This document shows, piece after piece, positions 11,176-21,218 of a stretch of 64,000 nucleotides of DNA. The notes below the pieces were generated by a model. The model was not told the DNA's origin. It made no database searches and saw nothing but the letters and a program-made list of their open reading frames with translations. A program made the translations under genes and the position numbers. Location of the stretch: assembly GCA_001599815.1 (NCBI GenBank), contig BCIA01000002.1, positions 6,173,626-6,237,625 on the forward strand. Reading direction: 5' to 3'. Positions within the stretch are counted from its first letter, which is position 1, and each line of letters opens with the position of its first letter. Source of the stretch: Furcasterigmium furcatum. Its lineage: Eukaryota; Ascomycota; Sordariomycetes; Glomerellales; Plectosphaerellaceae.

Positions 11176-11891
11176 ATTGGCGAGGCTGCTGTTGTAGCAG
11201 GTGGGCGCTGTTGTGCTCGAGGGATGAAGTCTTGAGAGACCTTCGAGGTGAGGTCAAGTGGAGGTTGAGGTTGAGAGCTCCCCTCAGGCTGTATGTCGAG
11301 TGTTGTGGAAGCTTTTAGTGTGGGGACCTTAGGACGTCTGGGCACCGACTTCAGTGACCCACTGCACCGGGCTGGGTTCGGGCGGCCGGCAGGCCCACTG
11401 CCTCCGCATGTGGTGGAGATTCCTTGAGCTGGCGGCCTGGTTTAACCAGGGACCGACCCTCCGAAGTTGCCGCCGGAGCAAAAAGGAGGCACCGACCTGG
11501 GACACGGCCAAGGTCATCACTCGCCCCGAACATTGCTGGCACGGACATCGGTCTGAGATACGGCTCATCATTCATTGTGGGCTCCCTTCATGTTGACGAA
11601 ACCTCCGGCCTCCATGCCCGCCACTCGTTGCAAACCTCGCCCGACCCTGCGCCGCTGGAGCGAAGCCTGAATGATCCCGAGAACCTGAAGAGACATGATT
11701 CAGAAGCGGGAGGACTCGATTGGAATCAGATGGTTCATTGGGACATATTTCTACAACGCCCGAGCCAGCTTGGCATATGTACTAATCTCAGCAGAAAAGA
11801 ATGCCCCTGAGAAGCCTAGGAGATAAAGGAAGTAACAGCCCCCAGGACGCAATGAGATGCCTATGTGTTCGAACTTTTACAACTTGGAGAC
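11176..11891. other. Intergenic between C2H2 and bZIP genes
   Basis: A 716 bp stretch that should hold the promoter of the C2H2 gene (right of 11175) and the 3' UTR of the bZIP gene (left of 11892). Short open frames here show no domain or composition suggesting a protein. Confidence 0.4.
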
Positions 11892-12581
11892 TCAACAGGA
11901 TCCATCCCCTTTCTCGCGTGGAGTAGACATGAGATGGCCGTTGTCCCAGACCAGCGCCGATGCGCTGTTGTGTATGTAAGCGCTGATGAAATCGCAGTCG
12001 CATCCGCTGTGTCGCAGAACCAAATTTCTCAGAAGGAGGGTCTCGTCTAGGAGACCGCTCGCCTCTGTCCTGAGTAGTGCGTTCTTGGATTCGGCGGAGT
12101 CCGCGTCTGCCTCCAGCTTCTCGTTCTCTTTCTGCTTCTTGACGCGGCATTTGTGCGCCGCGTAGCGGTTGCGGCGGCGGCTGTCCTCAGTGGTCGGTGA
12201 GGCGCGATGCTTGCCGGCGTCAGCGGGTTGCGGGCACAGTGTCTTCTCGGTGCGCAAGTATTCGGGCGCCTTTCTTCTTTTCGATGCGGCGCGTCCCGGG
12301 TTTGGCGACGAGGAGCCTGGGATACTGTGAGCTTTGGCCGGCGGCGGAGCCGGCCCAGGCGCTGTGTGGTCATCGAACGAGTCTGGTGGTGTTATCAAGT
12401 TGATCGTCGGTGACGCTTTCGTCCCTTCGACTGTTGACTTGTCCGTCAGCCCGGGGGGGAGGGAGCCTGGCCACTCCCACTCCCACTCCCAATTGGCAAG
12501 TGAGAGGTTCGTCTGCTGGTTTGGGTCGCAGCTGAGGGCCAAGCCAAGGCCCTCCCCTTCGAAGAAGACTGGTTCAGTCAT
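11892..12581 (-). CDS. bZIP transcription factor (ATF/CREB-like)
   Basis: Single exon, 229 aa. The basic region at about residues 134-150 reads SRRRNRYAAHKCRVKKQKE and fits the N-x2-AA-x2-CR signature of ATF/CREB-type bZIPs. The zipper runs to about residue 195 (heptad positions in KLEADADSAESKNALLRTEA and LLDETLLLRNLVL). The Cys in HSGCDCDFI just after the zipper recalls Atf1/AP-1-like proteins. The N-terminus has a short W-E repeat (WEWEWEW) and a Pro/Ser-rich stretch. Expected to bind CRE-like sites in the nucleus, often in stress or development genes. The protein is short, with no N-terminal MAPK-docking or osmotic-stress domain visible. Confidence 0.82.
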   Translation of the reverse strand: MTEPVFFEGEGLGLALSCDPNQQTNLSLANWEWEWEWPGSLPPGLTDKSTVEGTKASPTINLITPPDSFDDHTAPGPAPPPAKAHSIPGSSSPNPGRAASKRRKAPEYLRTEKTLCPQPADAGKHRASPTTEDSRRRNRYAAHKCRVKKQKENEKLEADADSAESKNALLRTEASGLLDETLLLRNLVLRHSGCDCDFISAYIHNSASALVWDNGHLMSTPREKGDGSC

Positions 12582-13166
12582 TCCAGGTCATGACCTGGGA
12601 AATGAGCTGCGGAGTAGATGCGAGGACCAGGCACGCACGTTAGTAAAGAAAGACTTGAGGGTGCAAGAGGTATCCGAAGTTATAAAGGGGGACCCTGATC
12701 ATACCTGCCAGCACGGCAATAGAAACGGACGTTGGCAGAACGGCCAATCAAAACGCAAAGCCGTACCGGAACCCTCTCCGTGTCGCCTGGACTGACTGTT
12801 GATTGCCTGAGCAGACCTCGACCCTCCATCATGACGTCTCGCTGGGGGCCTTTGGTCCGATCTTTTGTGCGGGCACCCACCATCTAGATCGATGGTCATA
12901 ATGGACAATGAACCTTTGACACGAATTAAATCCCGAGCTAAGACCGGGTGGGGATTGCATTTCGGCTTGATATCAATGATAGGAGCCGCAAGACTCGGGC
13001 TGACAAGGTCAGAACCCGGAACATAAAGTCTTAGCATCGAAGTTCATCAGATCCTAATCTTTTGCATTTGCATTTTACACAAGGTACATTCTTGGCCGAG
13101 ATATTGGTTCCATCTGTTGGCCAGGGGAGGGTTGGGTTTCCGCGTTCCATCCCATCCGGGCCGCCT
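12582..13166. other. Intergenic between bZIP and short Zn2Cys6 genes
   Basis: A 585 bp stretch holding the bZIP promoter and the 3' side of the Zn2Cys6 gene. No gene recognised. A segment near 12900-12960 is locally AT-richer. Confidence 0.4.
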
Positions 13167-13887
13167 TCAGGTAGCCCAGACGCAAAGGCAAGGGTCGTTC
13201 GACATGAGAATGGCGTGCTCTGGCAGATGCGTAGCGCCCCCTGGGAGGTTTGGTTGTGCCGTCCGCATATCAGGCCAGAGATCCAAGTCGTTCCCCGTGA
13301 GAGATGCGCCGTCGCTTGCGCCATCCATGGTGGTGTCGTCGGATAATCCGCCATTCCACTCGCCATTGCATTCTGTCCCTCTAGGAACCTCGATGATGGT
13401 TTCAAACGCGGTCAAGTAGGGTTTGAATGCCGGAAACTCCAGCATCTCCAAGATCTGGCGGTTCGACTGGCCGTTCTGCAGGCCGTGGAGAACTTGGGTG
13501 CTGTTGCTGGAGTATCGGAGCGCGGCGATGATGTCGTCGGAGTCCCGGAGGCTCTGCCGCAGTGATTCCGCCTCCTGGCGAAGGTTGGATTTAGACTGGT
13601 GTTCCGGCCTTGTGCTATATGAGCAGGGGCTGCGGCGGCTCCTGCATTGCATACAGGGAGTCTGGCCATCGCACTGGCGTCGTGGGAAACGCGTTGTGTC
13701 AGTGTCAGACCGTCTTGAGCTTGGCTTTCTTTCCAGCAGAATGCTCACTCACCTTGGTTCGTTTCTTGCGGCAGGAAACGCAGGCGTGCTTGGTGACATA
13801 CTTGCGTGATCTTCGAGAGAGTTCCGGCTGCTGGCCGCCTGTCGACGGAGGGCCAGCCCCGGGCTGTTGCGTCGTAGATTCAGACAT
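13167..13887 (-). CDS. Short Zn2Cys6 DNA-binding protein
   Basis: Exons 13887-13753 and 13673-13167, joined across a 79-nt GTGAGT...CCAG intron, give 213 aa. The intron splits the zinc cluster and splicing restores it: Cys 36, 39, 46, 52, 55 and 62 (CVSCRKKRTK then CDGQTPCMQC). A linker/coiled-coil follows (LRQEAESLRQSLRDSDDIIAAL), then a helix motif often found just after such clusters (LHGLQNGQSNRQILEMLEF). There is no fungal-specific middle homology region: the frame ends soon after an acidic stretch. It could be a naturally short regulator, a dominant-negative form, or a gene truncated at the 3' end. Nuclear by inference. Confidence 0.75.
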
Positions 13888-14895
13888 TCTTCTTCTGAGA
13901 GGAACGAAGTGGGAACTTTTGAAGAAGGACGGTTTGGTAGAGTAGATGAAATTGCGCCGCCGTACTGATGCGATCTATAAGTAGAGCTGCTGCTATTACT
14001 TGTCAACTTGTATACCGCCGATGAAAGAAGTGGCGGTGGTGGTGGTGGCGGTTGTACCTAGGACCTCACTCGTTAGGCGATAGCGGGATGGCTGGGTGGA
14101 GCTCCAGCGCAGCTTTCCTCCCGGAAGCCTACCATCCCGTTCTTCTAGACTGGAAAGCAAAGGTGCTGGCCCAACTGCGGGCGGCATGGTGATGGCTGCG
14201 CGCCCCTTGTACCAAGGGATTGGTGTTCACTGGACTGGCCCCGGCGCCTGTTCTGTTCTGGATCTGCGGGCGCGAACGCAGGAGGCGGAGCCCATGTGCC
14301 AGGGAATCCGTTCATTCAGACAGAAACGAGGGCCTGGAGGGATTGACAGATAGTAGCCGATGTCTCCCATGTTCGAGAACGGGAATTATCGAACCCCGGT
14401 CCCTCGGAGGAACGCGCAATGAAAGACCAGGTGATTATCAGGGCACAGCATCATCCATACGGCAAGTGTTGCTGACGCTGACGTTTCAATGAACCATGCG
14501 CCGAGATTGGTACTACTAAGTAGAAGTAGCAATGTGCCCTCGCCCACGTCACTGGCATGTGCCTCGACGGCCCGCTAAACTACGGCCGAGGGGTCAGCAA
14601 TTGGCGAATCAAGCCCTGAAGTCTCCCGGAACCTGCTCCGTCGGCGTCAGCCGACCACTGACGGTGACACCGCACCAAGTCATCGGTTCTTGTTTGTTAC
14701 AGCCTGCGGTTGTACTGGTCATCGTTAAGTGGTGGCGACAGGTACCTCAAGCCTGGAAACAGGTTTGTCAACCAACATATGCGTTACTTATGCTGAACCG
14801 AAATGCCATGTTCTGGTACAATTCTTGTGCCCCTGGGCAATATTTTGAAACTCCACATTGCCCAAAGATTCGTTGTCCACTCAACTACTTGTCAA
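13888..14895. other. Intergenic, about 1 kb
   Basis: No confident gene. The left part is the promoter of the short Zn2Cys6 gene, with a small GGT/GGC-rich tract near 14030-14050. A B-box-like GGTTCGATAATTCC occurs on the minus strand near 14385-14398 but no full tRNA cloverleaf could be built around it. Confidence 0.4.
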
Positions 14896-15192
14896 ATGAC
14901 AACCCACCATTCAACACCACAAACAACCTCCAACGAGAGCCACTCCATGGACCGGAGACACTCCGACCTCGACAGCCACTGTCTCCCCTGGCCGCGGCCC
15001 ATTCAGATCCAAGACGACGATCTCATGTTCGAGGGCAAGGCGCTGAGCACGTGGCACGAGGAGTCGAGGGAGAGGCTCTGCCGTGCGTGCGCATGCGGGC
15101 GGGCAGAGCAACAGGGACGCAAGAATATATGGATGTATGGGACAGGGACCCCTTTCCATGCACGGCTTGTGCTATATGTCGCTGAGCTATAG
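14896..15192 (+). CDS. Small hypothetical protein
   Basis: 98 aa from the ATG at 14896 (CAAATGACA). The N-terminus is Ser/Thr-rich (MTTHHSTPQTTSNESHSMD). The centre PIQIQDDDLMFEGKALSTWH resembles short uncharacterised fungal proteins as I recall them, containing a DDDLMF-GK-LS-WYEE pattern. The C-terminal third has a CRACACGRAEQ stretch and may be mis-framed: an unrecognised intron after about residue 65 is possible. No signal peptide or membrane helix. Function unknown; could be spurious. Confidence 0.4.
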   Translation: MTTHHSTPQTTSNESHSMDRRHSDLDSHCLPWPRPIQIQDDDLMFEGKALSTWHEESRERLCRACACGRAEQQGRKNIWMYGTGTPFHARLVLYVAEL

Positions 15193-15465
15193 TTATCAAA
15201 AGAGAACCACTACAAACGCAGGTCAACAATAGCCGTCGAGTCTAAAACCGGCGTTCCTTGGCATGGCGATGGAGATGCGCATGAGATACAAACAAGCATG
15301 TGGTACTCGCGACACGGGCTCTTCTAAACAGAGGCCCTGATTCCTCGCCCAGTACGACATCTTATTTACCCGGGCTCGACTGTGCGCGCGCGTAATCAAC
15401 ACCCCGCCAAACGAATCTGGTCAACATGCAGGTGACGAACGAAACGAGCCAATGGCATCAGCATC

Positions 15466-18033
15466 ATGGCACGGCCAGGTGGCCCAGAAGGGACTGCCGC
15501 CGAGCCCTCTCGGCCTGATAACAATCATGCCCTTCCATTGACATGGAGCGGGCATCGATCTTTCGATTCGCATCAGTCGGCATCATTCGGACCACGAGTC
15601 TTGCCGTCCCCAGGCATGGAGATCGGTGGCGGCGTTGCGGCGGTGCCGCCGTTGCTGACGATGGTCAAGCGCACCGGAGTGGCCTTGAATCAGGTCTGCA
15701 CCAAGACTCGCACGGGCAAGGCGGCCCAAGGCGTCCGCGCTCAGCTCGATCTCCTCGCCGACATACTCGCCAACATCGGAAGCCGCCTAGATACGACGGA
15801 CCGCCCAGTCAGCGACCAGGAAGCAAGGCTAGGCCCTGTCACGCGTGAGCTCGAAGCCGAAATCACCGAGTTGCTGGAGCTTCTAGAAAAGGCCGCCGAG
15901 GGATCAAACGGGCGGTCCATTGTCTTCAAGAGGGCCCAGCTCGTCATGTCCGGATATGAGAAGGACTTGGAAGAACGCGGGCAACGCCTCAGCCAGATGG
16001 TCAGCATGCTGCTGATTTATGTATCCGAATGGACTATCCGGTCAAGCCAGCGATCGCAGATACGCAAAGTGCTCGCGACCTCGTCCTCCACCGACTTCAT
16101 CCCCAAGAAGCTGGACGGCACGCTCGAGTGGGTTTGGGTTCATGAGGCGTTCACGAGATGGGCTCGCCCGATGGGGAGCAGTCCCTCGGCTCAGACGGCG
16201 ACCTCACTCGTAAGGGACCCTGAGAGCAGAGTACTTAGCATCCACGGAGTCGAGGGCTGCGGCAAGTCCGTGTTGGCAGCATCGATCGTCGATGGTCTCA
16301 AGTCAAAGGGCAACATAGCGCTGTTCTTCTCATTCTGGGCCAGCCACGACCGCGAACGGCGCGTCGATGATATGCTCAGGGCGCTTCTGTGGCAGCTTCT
16401 CGAGGCTCTGCCCGAAGACACGCAGTTCGAATTTATCCCACGACTGTTGGAGAGCCGGACACAACCCAACAGCGCAGGGTTCCTCGTGGACCAAGTGAGC
16501 GAGGTGGCCCAAGCATTCGCGTCAGACATGTTCTGCATCCTTGATGGCATCGACGAATCCGCCGACGACTGGAACGACTCCAGCGATGACGGACCCTTGG
16601 CATGTCTGGACAAGCTCATGCAGGCCGTCCCCAAGATGCGACTCTTGTTGGTTGGCAGGGAGTCCAGCCTTCGGTCAGCAATTCGGCGATGGCCTTGTCG
16701 GATTGAGCTCACCAGAGATCTTGTGCTTGGAGATCTGAACCGCATCATATCTGCAGAGCTCGACAACTGTCCCAACGTCACCGATGACGAGACTCGGGCC
16801 ATCATTCGGAGAGAACTCGATGCCAAATCGGCGGTCACGTTTCTCTGGATCAAGCTAGTATTCCAGGAACTTCGCTCTTCGTTCAGCGTCAGGGAGGTCA
16901 GCCATACTCTGAGCCGTATGCCGGCGGACTTAGATCGACAGTACAGCCGATTCTTCTCGATGCTCATGACTCGAATGCAGGGTCGGTCTGACAATCCTTC
17001 GGTTGGAATGGCGCGCGCCAAACGGCTTCTAGAGATCATCGTCGGCGCTTCACGACCTCTGTCTGGTATGGAGCTCCGCCTCGCCTACTCCTTCAGTTCC
17101 ATGTCGGAGGAACCCAATGTCGGGTACCTGGATTGCCTCGTCAGCGAGGAAGACATAATAGACGCCTGCGGGGACTTCGTCACTATGAAAGATGGTCTCA
17201 TTTACCTTGGACACACATCAATACGAGAGTTCCTGCTCCGACCTCCCGACCGATGGACTGCTCAAGACGACAACATTGCGTACTTCCGTCTTGACTCTAA
17301 ACAATGCCATCGGGTACTCGCAATGGCTTGCCTGAAGTATCTGCAGCATGTCGATTGGGAACAGGATGATTCTGGTTCGTCAGACGAGGAGTTGTGTCTA
17401 TGGGCCGATTCCCTGTCCAGGCAACACCCGCTGGTTCACTATGCTTCGAGCTTCGTCGCCTCTCATCTTCTCGACTCGGATCTGTCCCCAGAAGAGGCAT
17501 CAACCAATGCAAGGGCGTTTCTCATGTCCAACAAATCGGTTGCCTGGATCGATTTCGCCGCATTTGCCGCGGACGGGGACTCGCCCATTGCACCCCCGCC
17601 ACTTGACTTCTGGGAAGACGTAATCCAGTTCTGGATCGCGTGTTTTCCTCCTGGGACCAGCGAGCATCTTGTGGATCTCACCACCCTTAGCTGGGTTGGA
17701 GTGTCCCCAGCACACATTGATGATGGTGGTTTGCCCATGCCCACAGTACCCGTGCCGAGTTCAGCTGCAGCAGCTGGGGCAGTCGAGATAACACGCCTTG
17801 ACGTGCACAGCGGATTCCCCGCCCCAGTACGAAGAAACACGGATTCAGTCGTACAGAACCACGAACGGGCCTTTGAGAATATCAGGCTCAACCGCAGAGC
17901 ACACACCATAGGCCAAGGTGAACTGCGCCTGGCGTCGGTCCGCGGCTTGAGCAGAAAAGTCGACTTCTTCATCGATCACTTGGACATACCTATTCAGGTT
18001 GCTGAGCGGGTCCTAGAAAACATATCTTTCTGA
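15466..18033 (+). CDS. STAND/NLR-like protein with NACHT-type P-loop domain
   Basis: Single exon, 855 aa. The N-terminal region (residues 51-230, MEIGGGVAAVPPLLTMVK... then helical) fits the fungal STAND effector/linker type. The NACHT-like NTPase follows: Walker A GVEGCGKSVLAA at about 261-272, Walker B MFCILDGIDES at about 355-365, and LLLVGRESS as a sensor-1 strand. The winged-helix segment typical after fungal NACHT domains is visible (AKRLLEIIVGASRPLSGMELRLAYSF), then HTSIREFLLRP. No ankyrin, WD40 or clear TPR array follows within the frame, so the sensor domain is missing or unrecognised. Known role of the class: oligomerising switch proteins in non-self recognition and regulated cell death. 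ATG 15616 is an alternative start and would give the family-like MEIGGGVAAV. The stop overlaps a second frame by TGATG. Confidence 0.88.
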   Translation: MARPGGPEGTAAEPSRPDNNHALPLTWSGHRSFDSHQSASFGPRVLPSPGMEIGGGVAAVPPLLTMVKRTGVALNQVCTKTRTGKAAQGVRAQLDLLADILANIGSRLDTTDRPVSDQEARLGPVTRELEAEITELLELLEKAAEGSNGRSIVFKRAQLVMSGYEKDLEERGQRLSQMVSMLLIYVSEWTIRSSQRSQIRKVLATSSSTDFIPKKLDGTLEWVWVHEAFTRWARPMGSSPSAQTATSLVRDPESRVLSIHGVEGCGKSVLAASIVDGLKSKGNIALFFSFWASHDRERRVDDMLRALLWQLLEALPEDTQFEFIPRLLESRTQPNSAGFLVDQVSEVAQAFASDMFCILDGIDESADDWNDSSDDGPLACLDKLMQAVPKMRLLLVGRESSLRSAIRRWPCRIELTRDLVLGDLNRIISAELDNCPNVTDDETRAIIRRELDAKSAVTFLWIKLVFQELRSSFSVREVSHTLSRMPADLDRQYSRFFSMLMTRMQGRSDNPSVGMARAKRLLEIIVGASRPLSGMELRLAYSFSSMSEEPNVGYLDCLVSEEDIIDACGDFVTMKDGLIYLGHTSIREFLLRPPDRWTAQDDNIAYFRLDSKQCHRVLAMACLKYLQHVDWEQDDSGSSDEELCLWADSLSRQHPLVHYASSFVASHLLDSDLSPEEASTNARAFLMSNKSVAWIDFAAFAADGDSPIAPPPLDFWEDVIQFWIACFPPGTSEHLVDLTTLSWVGVSPAHIDDGGLPMPTVPVPSSAAAAGAVEITRLDVHSGFPAPVRRNTDSVVQNHERAFENIRLNRRAHTIGQGELRLASVRGLSRKVDFFIDHLDIPIQVAERVLENISF

Positions 18034-18139
18034 TGCTCTTTGGCTCCGTCGTCAAAGCTCAAAAGGGAAGGGCTCAGGAGGCATTGAGGATCTATGAGAA
18101 GGCGTTGTCTCGAGTTGGAGGCCGAGGCGGCTTTCGGGA

Positions 18140-18172
<33 letters not shown>

Positions 18173-18233
18173 CTATGCCCAAGAGCGCCTGAAGCATCTC
18201 AGCCATGGTGAGGCCTACATCTCTTGTATATGA
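18033..18233 (+). pseudogene. TPR-like remnant overlapping the NLR stop (TGATG)
   Basis: A 66-residue frame whose ATG shares one base with the NLR stop codon. It reads KGRAQEALRIYEKALSRVGG, close to one tetratricopeptide unit, then a polythreonine run made by the ACG repeat, then YAQERLKHL. Fungal NLRs often end in TPR arrays, so this may be the former C-terminus separated by a small frameshift. Translation as an independent protein is unlikely. Its end overlaps the 3' end of the convergent kinase-like frame. Confidence 0.35.
18141..18172. repeat. (ACG)10 trinucleotide microsatellite
   Basis: Ten perfect ACG units plus AC, lying in the 3' region of the NLR gene. The plus-strand frame that is open through it codes for threonine. 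Confidence 0.9.
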
Positions 18234-19219
18234 ATCTGATGAGGCGTCGTCCGCGCTATCCTCTGCATCATGAGCACCGCAATGGCCCCGTGATTGTCGA
18301 CTAGGTGTACAAGATGGGTGTATCCTTTCTCGTCGTCCACGTCATCCGTGTCCTTATAATCGTCCCTGAACGCAGACTGCGCGAAATCAATCAGGTAGGG
18401 TCAAAAGCCGCCTTCGTCCGTCTCTGCCACCAAAACATTTCTCGGCTGGCAATCTGAATGAACGACCCCTGCGTTGTTGACTTCCTTCACAACGCTGATA
18501 GCGCTCTGCACGATCTTCTCCCACAGCCGTGGCTGGTCTGGTAGTTGCAGTGCAACTTCTGTCAGCGGAAAGCCGGGAATGAACTCCAGCAACACGCCTG
18601 GTGCCTGGAAGAACTCAGTAGGGAGGTCTGTAGGCGCTTCCGTGAAACGTAGAATAACCGAATCAATGAATACAGGTATGCACCGTCCTTGGAGTGGTTT
18701 GAGTTGTGCGTATGCCCGAACTTCATTTGCGTGGAATTTCCGCGTTCTGTGGTAGATCATGGCTTCTTCTTCTGCGAGGTTCTCGTCGTCGTCGTCCTCG
18801 CTGGCGTCATCGTCGCTCTCATCATCTTCACTTTCTTCCTCATCGCTCTCGCTATCGTCCGCCTTGTTGTCCGCCCGAAGACGTAATTTTTTGATGCGCT
18901 CATCGTCACGGTGAAGATCTTCGAGCAGGGTCGTGGCCTGGCCGGAGCGGACGTACTCCTGCCACGCCGCCTCGGCCGCTTCGTTGTGCGGGTGCTTCTC
19001 ACGAAGTTCGCCAAAACGTCGATGATACAGCTTGAGAATGGCGTTTCTGTGACCACTCGGTGTCCTGATCTCGACCTCCATGACAGGCGATACGGTAACG
19101 GGGTAGACACGGGTGACGGTGACCTGGACACATGTCCCTTCCGAAGTCTTCAGATTCAGTGTTTGGCCCGTAGCGTATGGCAGCGTTGTCGCGTCCTCCT
19201 GAACCCTGACTACGGACAT
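18215..19219 (-). pseudogene. APH/protein-kinase-like gene interrupted by in-frame TGA
   Basis: From ATG 19219 (CCACCATGTCC) the frame runs 272 residues to a TGA at 18403-18401. The same frame then stays open for 61 more codons to TAG at 18217-18215. The first part has an N-lobe (VEIRTPSGHRNAILKLYHRRF), a highly acidic insert (about residues 122-152), LLEFIPGFPLTEV, and the catalytic-loop pattern HSDCQPRN (HxDxxxxN). The metal-binding strand LIDFAQSAF, equivalent to DFG, lies just after the TGA. The stop therefore removes an essential residue. No GT-AG intron can skip the TGA while keeping LIDFA. Options: disabled gene, stop-codon readthrough (UGA followed by C), or sequence error. Family: fungal aminoglycoside-phosphotransferase-like kinases, substrate unknown. 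Confidence 0.75.
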
Positions 19220-19578
19220 GGTGGTGATACTGCAGGGATGTCAATGGTATCCCTATGGCTCAGGCGTGGGATGGGACTGCTCTACTTCCAGAATTACCTC
19301 GATTGGGGCCGAGCAGTGATCGTGAACAACTTGAGCCACCCAATCGAGTTGGCCCAGCCACGCCCATTTCAGGGGTTGAGGGGTTGACCACCGCATGCAA
19401 TGCACCACCTGCATTCAGAAAAGCCAAGGAAACGTGCATGCAGCAGCTGAGAGCTGAGCTTTTGGTCTCGTCTCGTGAACGATCAATACTACATCATGTT
19501 GTTGGCCTATGTTCCTCAACAACCGAACACGGCTCCCGCGTCGGACATTGCCCCTTTTCACGGCGCCAACTGCGCAAC
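19220..19578. promoter_or_regulatory. Divergent promoter between the two kinase genes
   Basis: A 359 bp stretch separating two divergently transcribed kinase-like genes, so their transcription may be linked. No further gene or named motif seen. Confidence 0.45.
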
Positions 19579-21070
19579 ATGTCCTTCGCGCTGCCGGCTC
19601 CCACATCATCATCCCCAGCGACGCCAGAGAGCATCTCGCCAGACGTTCTGGTGGACGAAGAGGCCGTGCCGGGATACGACAGGAGGTCGTTCTACCCGGC
19701 CCATCCGGGGCAGGTGGTGGACGACCGGTACGAGTTGAAGGCCAAGATTGGCTGGGGATCCTCGTCGACTGTCTGGCTGACCGAGGACATCGGCTGGTAT
19801 GAGAAGCAAAGCCTGTTCCTCCCTCTTCAGCAGCGTTACTGATTCAAAGTAGGAACAGCTGGCTCAGGCCGGGCAAGTATGCTGCTCTCAAGATCAGCAC
19901 CTGCGACGATCCAGGCGATGAGGGTGGCAGCCACGAGTGGGAAATGGCCAAGAGGATAGCCTCGGCTAACTCAGAGCATCGAGGCCGGAGCATATTGTGC
20001 AGGGCGAACGAAGCTTTCAGTATCCAGTCGCCTCTCGGCACATCTCACCTTTGCCTGGCCTTCGAGCCATTGAGGGAACCTCTGTGGTTGTATCGGCGGC
20101 GGCTTTGCGGCGGCGACCGAGTGACCAGCTACTGGCTGCCATTGTTCAAGGTGTGCATTCAGATCCTACTCGAGGGTCTGGATTACTTGCATTCAGAATG
20201 CAAGATTGTCCACACAGGTAAGCCCTCTACATATGTCTGCCGAGTTGATGCTGAGAGGCGCAGACCTGAAACTAGACAATATCATGATGACCTTTGAGGA
20301 CGAGTCGGTCATCGAGGCGTTCGTAAAAGGACAGAACGAACACCCCATGGCCCGGAAAGTCGTCGGCGACAGCATCGTGTACCGCTGCCACAACAATTTT
20401 GGCGACGTGGCTGGTCGACCGGCGCTGAAGAAGATGTATCCCAAGATCACCAACTTCGGTCTCGCACAGTCCGCAGACGTACCTGGCCTGCTGCTGCATC
20501 CAATACAGCCCGACCACTGCCGCGCTCCGGAAGTCTTGCTTGGGACTTCATGGTCCTACCCTGCCGATGTCTGGAACTTCGGGATCATAATTTGGAATCT
20601 CCTCGGAGGGTGTCAGCTGTTCCAAGACGGCGTGGGTGGCACCAGGCCCTATGATCCCGCACAGCATCTGGCAGAGATGATTTCCATTCTCGGTCCGGTG
20701 CCGGCGGCTCTGGTTCGACGAGAGCGAGAGCGACGACACTGGCGGTGGGACGACGCAGGGATTCGCGGTGCGGAGGGAAAGCTGTGCGAAAGTGCGGCCG
20801 AGTACTTCAATGGGCCGTTCTTCACCGACGAGGGTATGTCGAGGGCATCTGGATCTCTGTTCGAGGCTGACTGGGTTTCTAGGCGAGTTTGTTGGGAAGG
20901 ATACGATCCCATCTTCACGAAGTCTGGCAGACGAGGTCCCGAGGTGCATTCCCGAGCAGGAACAGGAGAGGTTCCTGGCCTTCATGAGGAGAATGCTCTG
21001 CTGGCTTCCGGAGGAGCGGGCGACGGCCAAGGAGCTCAAGGAAGACCCGTGGTTTGACACCAAGCTCTAG
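19579..21070 (+). CDS. SRPK-like Ser/Thr protein kinase with NFG motif
   Basis: Four exons: 19579-19796, 19853-20217, 20264-20833 and 20883-21070; 446 aa, all junctions in phase. Kinase landmarks: glycine loop IGWGSSSTVWL (about 57-67), VAIK-type YAALKIS, catalytic loop IVHTDLKLDNIM rebuilt across intron 2, HPIQPDHCRAPEVLLG for the activation-segment end, YPADVWNFGIIIWNLL for helix F, and a final PEERATAKELKEDPWF. The HTDLK form and the split insert between the two halves match the SR-protein-kinase-like group common and expanded in filamentous fungi. Oddity: the DFG motif reads NFG (KITNFGLAQ), replacing the Mg-binding Asp, so catalysis may be weak or absent. Neighbours are the NLR and the broken kinase. 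Confidence 0.87.
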
Positions 21071-21218
21071 CTGGGGTTTGCAGAGTGGTGTTGAGGATTG
21101 AAAATAGGGGCTGGAACACTTGAGGCCGATATCTCATAGACGGGGATCATCATCATCGTTTGACTTCTTGCGTCGGTTCTATCACACAAATATCTTACAT
21201 CTTTGGCTCAGAGCACCT

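Noticed and set aside
14360..14460. Possible tRNA on the minus strand (GGTTCGATAATTCC B-box-like)
   Set aside because: The T-loop has extra bases, and no A-box or pairing acceptor stem could be built.
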